Origin: Bacteroidaceae bacterium
Lineage (GTDB): Bacteria > Bacteroidota > Bacteroidia > Bacteroidales > Bacteroidaceae
Assembly: GCA_017619335.1 (NCBI GenBank)
Contig: JAFZSP010000026.1
Coordinates: 29,541 to 93,540 of the forward strand
Direction of reading: 5' to 3'
Length of the DNA stretch: 64,000 bases
Shown piece by piece: positions 1-6,709 of the stretch. Position 1 is the stretch's first letter; every line of letters begins with the position of its first letter. Made by a program: the position numbers and the translations under genes. The notes under the pieces were generated by a model, which did no database searches, was not told the DNA's origin, and saw only the letters and a list, made by a program, of their open reading frames with translations.

Positions 1-39
1 CCCAGAGTTCCCTTCAATGATTGTGGAAGATGTATATAC

Positions 40-74
40 CCATAGCCGTGGGTCGTTCTGATCCACGGCTATGG
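40..74. terminator. 12-bp perfect hairpin downstream of the sulfhydrylase gene
   Basis: CCATAGCCGTGG (40-51) is exactly complementary to 63-74 with an 11-nt loop. It lies about 60 nt past the stop of the minus-strand sulfhydrylase gene, so it could end or stabilise that message. There is no clear T-run on either side, so factor-independent termination is not certain. A second small dyad, GACCGC-GT-GCGGTC, lies at 81-94. Nothing else is seen in 1-133. Confidence 0.4.
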
Positions 75-133
75 AGAGGCGACCGCGTGCGGTCAATGGA
101 AGCTATTTTTGAGAAGGCCTGTTTTTGGAAAAG

Positions 134-1429
134 CTACATCTTATTCATGGCCTGCTCCAGGTCGGCAATGATGTCATCGACATTCTCCAGTCCGACGCTG
201 AGGCGGATGAGGTCGGGGGCTACGCCGGCTTCACGAAGCTGTTCATCGGAGAGCTGACGGTGGGTATGGCTGGCGGGATGGAGGACACAGGTGCGGGCGT
301 CGGCCACATGGGTGACGATGGAGACGAAGTCCAGGTTGTCCATGAAGCGGATGGCATCCTCACGGGTTCCTTTCAGCCCGAAGGCGATGACACCGCAGGA
401 ACCGTTGGGGAGGTACTTCTGTGCCAGTGGGTAGTACTTGTTGGAGGGCAGGCCGCAGTAATTGATCCAGCCCACTTTGGGATTCTTCTCGAGCCATTCG
501 GCCACACACTGGGCGTTCTGGCAGTGACGAGGCATGCGCAGATGGAGGGTCTCCAAGCCCAGGTTCAGCAGGAAGCAGTTCTGGGGCGAAGGGATGCTGC
601 CGAGGTCACGCATGAGCTGCGAGACGAGTTTGGTGGCGTAGGCCTTGCGGCCAAAGGCTTTGGTGTAGGTGAGGCCGTGATAGCTCTCGTCGGGCGTGGT
701 GAGTCCGGGGAACTTGTCGGCATGGGCATCCCAGTCGAAGTTACCGCTGTCGATGATGGCACCGCCCACCTGTGTGGCGTGACCGTCCATATACTTGGTG
801 GTGGAATGGATGACGATGTCTGCTCCCCACTCGATGGGGCGGCAGTTGATGGGTGTGGCGAAGGTGTTATCCACGATGAGGGGCACTCCATGGGCATGGG
901 CGATGCGGGCAAAGCGCTCGATGTCAAAGACATTGCCGCCAGGATTGGAAATGGTCTCGCCAAAGAAGCACTTGGTGTTGGGGCGGAAGGCGGCATTGAT
1001 GCGGTCGTCGTCCCAGTCGGGATCCACGAAGGTGCACTCAATGCCGAGTTTCTTCATGGTGACGCCGAAGAGGTTGAATGTGCCGCCATAGATGGTATTG
1101 GAGGTGACGAAGTGGTCGCCTGCCTGGCAGATGTTGAAGACGGAATAGAACGAAGCGGCCTGTCCGGAAGAGGTGAGCATACAGCCCACGCCGCCTTCGA
1201 GGGCGTTGATCTTGGCGGCCACAGCATCGTTTGTGGGGTTCTGGAGTCGCGTGTAGAAGTAGCCTTCATCTTCCAGATCAAAGAGGCGTGCCATCTGTTC
1301 GCTGGTCTCGTAGCGGAAGGTGGTGCTTTGGTAGATGGGCAATTGCTGCGGCTCGCCCTTCTTGGGTTTCCAGCCGCCGTGAATGCAGAGTGTTTCGAGG
1401 TTCTTTTTCATTGACATTGAATTGTGCAT
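134..1429 (-). CDS. metY: O-acetylhomoserine sulfhydrylase (MetY-type, PLP enzyme)
   Basis: Cys/Met-metabolism PLP enzyme that makes homocysteine from O-acetylhomoserine and sulfide, or cysteine-type products from related substrates; cytosolic. Seen: N-terminal LETLCIHGG, the YTRLQNPT substrate loop near residue 60, SSGQAA phosphate-binding region near 88-92, and the PLP lysine in HSTTKYMDGH (about K212). Length (431 aa) fits MetY (about 425-430) rather than the shorter MetB/MetC. Three in-frame ATGs lie within 7 codons (1429, 1417, 1411); the 1429 start leaves only 5 nt after dprA, so 1417 or 1411 is equally plausible. It is the last gene of the DUF2851-thioesterase-dprA-metY run. A cystathionine gamma-synthase role cannot be excluded from sequence alone. 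Confidence 0.9.
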   Translation of the reverse strand: MHNSMSMKKNLETLCIHGGWKPKKGEPQQLPIYQSTTFRYETSEQMARLFDLEDEGYFYTRLQNPTNDAVAAKINALEGGVGCMLTSSGQAASFYSVFNICQAGDHFVTSNTIYGGTFNLFGVTMKKLGIECTFVDPDWDDDRINAAFRPNTKCFFGETISNPGGNVFDIERFARIAHAHGVPLIVDNTFATPINCRPIEWGADIVIHSTTKYMDGHATQVGGAIIDSGNFDWDAHADKFPGLTTPDESYHGLTYTKAFGRKAYATKLVSQLMRDLGSIPSPQNCFLLNLGLETLHLRMPRHCQNAQCVAEWLEKNPKVGWINYCGLPSNKYYPLAQKYLPNGSCGVIAFGLKGTREDAIRFMDNLDFVSIVTHVADARTCVLHPASHTHRQLSDEQLREAGVAPDLIRLSVGLENVDDIIADLEQAMNKM

Positions 1430-1434
1430 TTTAA

Positions 1435-2592
1435 TTATCTCAAGTGGTATTTGTTGCCTGCGAGCTTCTTAATCTTTCCTTTCATCTCCAAGGTGAGGAG
1501 GATTGGCGTCAGAAGAGCTGCTGACTGACTGGTGACAGCGATGAGGTCGGAGAAGGTGAGATCTCCGCCGCTATTGTGCAGTGCTGTGAGGATGGCACGC
1601 TCCACAGATGAGCCTTCCGGCGAAGTAGTTGCCTCAGCATCAGGTGTCTCTGACAGGAAGTCCAGCGCCGCTTGTCCGTCGTTCTGCTGGAGGATTTCCC
1701 ATCCGAGGTCTGTCAGGAAGTCCTCGGCACAGGTGATGAGACGTGCTGCATTGTTGCGTATGAGACGGTTACAGCCAGCAGACGTAATGTCTGTGGTGCG
1801 ACCGGGGAAGGAGAAGACTTCACGATGGTAGCCGCTGGCCATCTCTGCTGTGATGAGGGAGCCTCCGCGCTCGGAACTCTCCACCACGATGGTGGCGTCT
1901 GACAGTCCCGCCACGATGCGGTTGCGCTGCACAAAGTTCACCTTATCTATCTGTGTATGGCTCATGTATTCCGTGATGAGCCCACCTGTTTTCAGCATAT
2001 CGATGGCAGTCTGACGGTGTAGGCGGGGATAGATCTCGTCCAGTCCGTGGGCCAGCACAGCTGCCGTAGAAAGCCCGTTGTTCAGACAGGCACGATGAGT
2101 GGCCACGTCGATTCCATAGGCCAAACCGCTGACCACCAGCACATCGGGTCTCATGCGTGACAGGTCTTCTGCCAGGCGATTGCACAAGTCACGTCCCCGT
2201 TCTGTGCAACGTCGGGTTCCCACGACACTAATGATGTGGCGGGCATTGAGGTCGCCATTGCCCAGATAGTACAGGATGAGTGGTGCATCCTCGCACTGTC
2301 GCAAACGAGCGGGATAGGCCTCCTCGTCATGAATGGCCAACACCTTTATCTTATGGTCGCGGGCATATTGGAGTTCCTGCTCACAACGTGATATCTGCCC
2401 GTCCATTGTCTCCAGCACTTGGGAGGCTCTGGGAGAGAAATGTTCCATCATCTTCCCGAGGTCGTGGCGATTCTCATACACCGCAGTGGCGCTGCCTACT
2501 TCATTCAGCAGGGTCCGCTGGTTGACTGTGCTGAAAGGCATCAGCCGCGTCAGGGCCATCGTATAGATGAGTTCTTGGTCGGTCATCTTCAT
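1435..2592 (-). CDS. dprA: DNA-processing protein DprA
   Basis: DprA/Smf binds incoming single-stranded DNA and loads RecA during natural transformation. Seen: an N-terminal helical region, then a Rossmann domain at about 120-295 with VVGTRR (123-128), SGLAYGID (155-162) and FVQRNRIVAGLS (220-231), and a C-terminal winged-helix of about 60 residues ending in KLAGNKYHLR. Length 385 aa is normal for Bacteroidetes DprA. ATGs at 2592 and 2586 are both possible. It starts 10 nt after the thioesterase stop and ends 5 nt before the sulfhydrylase, so it belongs to that operon. Presence of dprA alone does not show competence; many non-competent bacteria keep it. Confidence 0.95.
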   Translation of the reverse strand: MKMTDQELIYTMALTRLMPFSTVNQRTLLNEVGSATAVYENRHDLGKMMEHFSPRASQVLETMDGQISRCEQELQYARDHKIKVLAIHDEEAYPARLRQCEDAPLILYYLGNGDLNARHIISVVGTRRCTERGRDLCNRLAEDLSRMRPDVLVVSGLAYGIDVATHRACLNNGLSTAAVLAHGLDEIYPRLHRQTAIDMLKTGGLITEYMSHTQIDKVNFVQRNRIVAGLSDATIVVESSERGGSLITAEMASGYHREVFSFPGRTTDITSAGCNRLIRNNAARLITCAEDFLTDLGWEILQQNDGQAALDFLSETPDAEATTSPEGSSVERAILTALHNSGGDLTFSDLIAVTSQSAALLTPILLTLEMKGKIKKLAGNKYHLR

Positions 2593-2602
2593 GGATTACA
2601 CT

Positions 2603-3010
2603 TTATTCGTCATCCGTCAGGAGTTGATCCAGCTCCGGAACGCCCACCACCAATTTGCCGTTCACTAAGCAGACGATATCGACGATGGCTCGCAGGGCCA
2701 GCTGGTGATCCGGCAACCGGAAAATATCCTGATGGAAGACATAGCGCGCTCCTTCCTTGCAGACGTTGAGGCATGAAAGGAACTCATCACGGCTGCGCAA
2801 CGGTGTCTTGAAGGACATCGAGATGCGGGCCACCACGGCATCGATTCCCTGCTGGTGCAGTTCGGCAAAACTCATGCCTTCATTCAGTAGGAATTCATGG
2901 CGGGTGTGCTCTGTATAATGCTGGTAATTGGCATTGTTCACAATGCCTTGCAGGTCACATTCATAGTCACGCACCTTCATGGGGAGGGTGAAACGGTAGT
3001 CCTTATTCAT
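2603..3010 (-). CDS. acyl-CoA thioesterase, hotdog fold (4HBT/YbgC type)
   Basis: A 135-aa single hotdog domain. The stretch RDYECDLQGIVNNANYQHY (residues 14-32) carries the conserved Asp (about D19) and the following helix typical of 4-hydroxybenzoyl-CoA/YbgC thioesterases, which hydrolyse acyl-CoA or acyl-ACP thioesters in the cytosol. The start ATG overlaps the DUF2851 stop as ATGA (3007-3010), so the two are translationally coupled; dprA follows after 10 nt. The true acyl substrate cannot be told from sequence. Confidence 0.88.
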   Translation of the reverse strand: MNKDYRFTLPMKVRDYECDLQGIVNNANYQHYTEHTRHEFLLNEGMSFAELHQQGIDAVVARISMSFKTPLRSRDEFLSCLNVCKEGARYVFHQDIFRLPDHQLALRAIVDIVCLVNGKLVVGVPELDQLLTDDE

Positions 3011-4305
3011 CTTTGCTTTAAATATTCGTAACCAAAACGGCAGCGGAGGCAGTCATAATAGTCACAGTATTCTCGTTTCAATTGTATCAGCGCCTGGCAG
3101 TCGGCAGCGTTGCTGACAGTGAGCCCGCACTGCTGCCATTGTCGGATGATATGGTTCTGTTCAGGCTTCAGCTCTTCCAACAGGGCGACGGCTCTCTCCC
3201 GCAAGGACTCATCTCCCAACACGGTTCCACGAGCAAAGAGCATCGGACAAATCGTGTTGATAATAATCAGGTTACGGGTAGTAGGAGTCAGCGTCTTCTT
3301 GCTCTCCTTGGACGGCAGTCCGAAGAGATAATGCGTCTGCCAGTATTCAGTGGCCTCTGTGGCCAATGCCTTCTGCAGCTGTTTTATGGAGGTGGCACCC
3401 ATGAGAGCAGCGAAGGAGGCTGTTCCCCGATGATAGAGGTTGGCCAACTGCACAATCCTCAGGTGTGGGAAGTTCTGAGGCCGCAGACGCAGGTAGCGCC
3501 AGTGCGTGTGATGCATGAGTGAGGGCAGCTGGAACTTATGCTGCAGATAGGCCCATTCCTTCTGTAATCGCAGGAAATATTCATCTGTGGCTGCCGCCTC
3601 GCGGGCAGATGGCGGCACTGCGTCCAGCGTCAGCAGTCCTGCCGACCCGAGGAAGAGGGCTTCCATCTGGAAGGGGTCGTCGCGATGTTTGGCAGCAGCG
3701 TGCAGCGGGAAGTGCTTGCCCCACTGTTCAAAGGCATCACCGTTGAGACCGAATCCGAAGCTTCTGGCCAGCGAGATGAAGAGGGTCCGTTCCCAATCTC
3801 CATCGACCGTTCCCAACCAATCGAGGCAACGCTGAGAACGTTCTTCCAACCGTTCACACAGCAGGGCCGACATCCACGAATGAACTGTCAGCTGCGAGAG
3901 TGAAGAAATGATTTTCCAGCAACGGGGATAATCATCGGTTTCACAGAGCTCCTCATAGTGCTGCCGCACCGAATCAGGGATGGGAACCACCACTTGGGGC
4001 GGCTGCTTGCCATCGGCTGTTGCGATATCCACATCAGCTTTCTCCACCACATGCAGGATGATATTATTGTAGGCAGCGTCTGCCTGGTGGCCGTGCCGCA
4101 TCCAATCGCTGGAATGCAGATGAATCTCCACATTTCCCACCCACATCGTTCCTCCAATGCGCACTTTGGCATTGAAGAAGTCCGGACCGGCGTTGCGATT
4201 ATGCAGACCTGGGTCTATGACTTCCACCGTTTGTCCATCGACCGTTCTCAGCGGTTCCAGGGGCAACAGCCGATGTTTCCATACATAGTGAAGAAGTTGT
4301 TCCAT
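3007..4305 (-). CDS. DUF2851 family protein
   Basis: A 432-aa protein recognised as DUF2851, a Bacteroidetes-enriched family of unknown function. Seen near the N terminus: a Glu-rich WVGNVEIHLHSSDW segment and a PDFFNAKVRIG stretch, reminiscent of a compact beta-rich nuclease-like core, but I do not assign activity. I chose ATG 4305 (MEQLLHYVW) over a longer TTG reading from 4335 because the -7 promoter box occupies 4333-4340, so the upstream codons would not be transcribed in full. First gene of the DUF2851-thioesterase-dprA-metY operon; the stop overlaps the next start by 4 nt. Confidence 0.85.
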   Translation of the reverse strand: MEQLLHYVWKHRLLPLEPLRTVDGQTVEVIDPGLHNRNAGPDFFNAKVRIGGTMWVGNVEIHLHSSDWMRHGHQADAAYNNIILHVVEKADVDIATADGKQPPQVVVPIPDSVRQHYEELCETDDYPRCWKIISSLSQLTVHSWMSALLCERLEERSQRCLDWLGTVDGDWERTLFISLARSFGFGLNGDAFEQWGKHFPLHAAAKHRDDPFQMEALFLGSAGLLTLDAVPPSAREAAATDEYFLRLQKEWAYLQHKFQLPSLMHHTHWRYLRLRPQNFPHLRIVQLANLYHRGTASFAALMGATSIKQLQKALATEATEYWQTHYLFGLPSKESKKTLTPTTRNLIIINTICPMLFARGTVLGDESLRERAVALLEELKPEQNHIIRQWQQCGLTVSNAADCQALIQLKREYCDYYDCLRCRFGYEYLKQR

Positions 4306-4332
4306 TGTGAGTGAAGAATGGTTTTGCGCGTG

Positions 4333-4374
4333 CAAAGGTACGGAAAAGTTTAGAGTTTAGGGTTTAGAGTTTAG
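4333..4374 (-). promoter_or_regulatory. DUF2851 operon promoter with GTTTAGA-type word repeat
   Basis: On the minus strand, TACCTTTG (4333-4340) matches the Bacteroidetes -7 consensus TAnnTTTG and lies about 28 nt before ATG 4305. Immediately upstream is a tandem heptamer repeat, 4348-4374 (TTTAGAG words). No separate TTG -33 element is seen; the repeat occupies that position. This is one copy of a module repeated at five other promoters in the window. Confidence 0.75.
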
Positions 4375-4430
4375 TGAAAATTCCATTTACAACATTAAAA
4401 AAGGTAATTATTGGGGGATTTCTGCATAAA

Positions 4431-4477
4431 AACTCTCCACTCTCCACCCTAAACTCTAAACTTTTGCGTACCTTTGC
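4431..4477 (+). promoter_or_regulatory. dapB promoter with CTCTAAA-type word repeat
   Basis: The -7 box TACCTTTG is at 4469-4476, 26 nt before the dapB ATG, followed by CGCCCGATTT. Words of 7 bp (CTCTCCA, CTCTAAA) fill 4431-4462 and abut the box. It mirrors the DUF2851 promoter about 100 bp away, so the 4306-4501 divergent region is two inverted copies of the same cassette around an A/T-rich spacer. Confidence 0.78.
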
Positions 4478-4501
4478 GCCCGATTTCAAGAAAAGCAAGA
4501 C

Positions 4502-5218
4502 ATGAAAATAGCATTAATAGGATATGGCAAGATGGGCCGGATGATAGAAGGCATCGCCCTGAGCCGTGGACATGAGGTGGTCTGTCGCATTGATGTGGAC
4601 AACCAGCAGGACTTTGACAGCGATGCTTTCCGCACTGCCGATGTGGCCATAGAGTTCACCGCCCCCACAGTGGCTTGGGGTAATGTACAACGTTGCTTTG
4701 CAGCTGGTGTCCCCGTGGTGTCGGGCAGCACAGGATGGATCAAAGACCATCAAGAGGAAGTGCGCAAGGCCTGCACAGAAGAAGGCAAGACGCTGTTCTG
4801 GAGTTCGAATTTCTCCATTGGCGTGGCCATCTTCTCTGCTGTGAACCGTTACTTGGCCACGCTGATGAACCAGTTCCCGCAGTATGATGTGGAGATGGAA
4901 GAGACCCACCACGTTCACAAGCTGGACCATCCCTCCGGCACCGCCATCACGCTGGCCGAGGAGATTGTGACACGACTGGACCGTAAGGAAGGTTGGGCCG
5001 AGGAGACAACAGACCCGAAGTTGCTGCGCGTGGATGATATCCGAAGAGGAGAAGTGCCTGGCATTCATACCATTCGCTATGACTCAGAGGCAGACCTCAT
5101 CACCATCACCCACGATGCCCACAACCGCAAGGGCTTTGCACTGGGTGCCGTGATGGCTGCTGAATACACCGCTTCCCACAAAGGATGGCTCACCATGCAG
5201 GATTTGTTCCCCTTTTAA
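4502..5218 (+). CDS. dapB: 4-hydroxy-tetrahydrodipicolinate reductase
   Basis: DapB reduces the DapA product with NAD(P)H in the diaminopimelate/lysine pathway, feeding peptidoglycan synthesis. Seen: the nucleotide-binding GYGKMG at 7-12, SSNFSIGV at 101-108, and the active-site segment EETHHVHKLDHPSGTA with His136/His137, Lys140 and the DHPSGTA substrate loop at 142-148. Length (238 aa) is normal for Bacteroidetes. lepB follows after 27 nt in the same direction, the usual dapB-lepB pairing of this phylum. Confidence 0.96.
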   Translation: MKIALIGYGKMGRMIEGIALSRGHEVVCRIDVDNQQDFDSDAFRTADVAIEFTAPTVAWGNVQRCFAAGVPVVSGSTGWIKDHQEEVRKACTEEGKTLFWSSNFSIGVAIFSAVNRYLATLMNQFPQYDVEMEETHHVHKLDHPSGTAITLAEEIVTRLDRKEGWAEETTDPKLLRVDDIRRGEVPGIHTIRYDSEADLITITHDAHNRKGFALGAVMAAEYTASHKGWLTMQDLFPF

Positions 5219-5245
5219 TTAACTGTTGAAAAGTGCAGAATCGTA

Positions 5246-6700
5246 ATGAAAAAGCTTGATAAGAAGACGACTTGGAAGGACTGGGCAAAGATGCTCGTCA
5301 TCGTCGCATTGTATATCTGGTTCCTCGCATGGGTAGGTTCATGGTGGGGACTCATCGTGGTGCCCTTCATCTTCGATGCCTACATCACTAAGAAGATTCC
5401 CTGGACGTGGTGGAAGGAACTGGAGAATCCTGTGACCCGCACCATTATGTCGTGGGTTGATGCCATCGTGTTCGCCTTGGTGGCTGTGTATTTCGTCAAC
5501 ATCTATTTCTTCCAGAATTACACCATTCCATCAAGCAGCTTGGAGAAGAGCCTGTTGGTAGGCGACTACCTCTTTGTCTCCAAGATGAGCTACGGTCCCC
5601 GTGTCCCCCAGACGCCATTGCACCTGCCGCTGGTGCAGCACACCCTGCCGAATGGCATGAAGAGTTACAGCGAACTCATCCAGTGGGACTACAAGCGTGT
5701 CTCTCCCAAGCCTGTGCAGCTGAATGATATCGTGGTGTTCAACTATCCATCGGGCGACAGCTGCGTGGCCAATCCCGCCTATCAGGCCGCAGACTTCTAT
5801 GGCCTCTGCTATGGCTATGGTCGCCAGATTGTGCAGCAGAACAATCTTCTTCCAGAGATGGACAGCCTCACGACGCTCCAGCAGCGACAGCTTTATCAGA
5901 TTTTCTATTCCGTGGGTCGCCAGTATGTCACAGACAATCGTGCCGAGTTCGGCGAAGTGCTCTCCCGTCCCGTGGACAGAAGAGAGAACTATGTGAAGCG
6001 CTGTGTGGGCCTGCCTGGACAGACGCTGCAGATCAAGGACCGCACGATTTACCTGGACGGCGTTGCCAACAAGGAGCCTGACAATGTGCAGTACAATTAT
6101 CACATCCGCCTGAAGAACGGTCAGCGTGACCTGCCAGAAGCACTGGCTCGTGAGTTGGACCTTTCCAGTGACGATCTGCGTGACCTGCATCAGTCAGGTG
6201 TGATGCCGTTGACGGCTGCCGCACGTGACCGTCTGCTCCAGTGCACAGACCTCGTGGATACCATTGAGGTGGCAGACATGAGTCACGACAAGGGCGAGGT
6301 CTATCCCCTGAATGCCCACACGGGTTGGACCCGTGACAACTATGGTCCCATCTGGATTCCCAAACGAGGCGAAAGCATCCAACTGACACTGGAGAACCTG
6401 CCTGTCTATGAGCGTCCCATCCGCGTCTATGAAGGTAACGACCTGCGTGTCAGCGAGTACGGTACCATCTACATCAATGATACCGTTGCCACCAGTTACA
6501 CCTTCAAGATGGATTATTACTGGATGATGGGCGACAACCGCCACAACAGCGCCGACAGCCGCTTCTGGGGCTTCGTACCTGAAGACCACGTCGTTGGCAA
6601 GCCCATCATGATTTGGCTTTCCACCGACAAGGATCGCGGATGGTTCAGTGGTCACATCCGCTGGAAGCGCCTCTTCCGGTGGGTGGACAACATCAAGTGA
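5246..6700 (+). CDS. lepB: signal peptidase I
   Basis: Membrane serine protease (S26) that removes Sec signal peptides. Seen: two hydrophobic N-terminal segments (about 15-45 and 70-90), then the catalytic region IPSSSLEKSL with Ser98, the general-base region ENYVKRCVG with Lys251, and box E GDNRHNSADSRFWG near the C terminus. At 484 aa it is long, as in other Bacteroidales, because of an insertion between the Ser and Lys boxes. The usual PSGSM reads PSSSL here. Downstream of dapB; the gene ends 9 nt from the convergent GH2 gene, with only a small AAGTG-AAG-CACTT hairpin over its stop codon. Confidence 0.94.
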   Translation: MKKLDKKTTWKDWAKMLVIVALYIWFLAWVGSWWGLIVVPFIFDAYITKKIPWTWWKELENPVTRTIMSWVDAIVFALVAVYFVNIYFFQNYTIPSSSLEKSLLVGDYLFVSKMSYGPRVPQTPLHLPLVQHTLPNGMKSYSELIQWDYKRVSPKPVQLNDIVVFNYPSGDSCVANPAYQAADFYGLCYGYGRQIVQQNNLLPEMDSLTTLQQRQLYQIFYSVGRQYVTDNRAEFGEVLSRPVDRRENYVKRCVGLPGQTLQIKDRTIYLDGVANKEPDNVQYNYHIRLKNGQRDLPEALARELDLSSDDLRDLHQSGVMPLTAAARDRLLQCTDLVDTIEVADMSHDKGEVYPLNAHTGWTRDNYGPIWIPKRGESIQLTLENLPVYERPIRVYEGNDLRVSEYGTIYINDTVATSYTFKMDYYWMMGDNRHNSADSRFWGFVPEDHVVGKPIMIWLSTDKDRGWFSGHIRWKRLFRWVDNIK

Positions 6701-6709
6701 AGCACTTCT

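Noticed and set aside
125..1414. 429-aa open frame opposite the sulfhydrylase gene
   Set aside because: Exact antisense shadow of a well-supported enzyme; no family motifs and no promoter.
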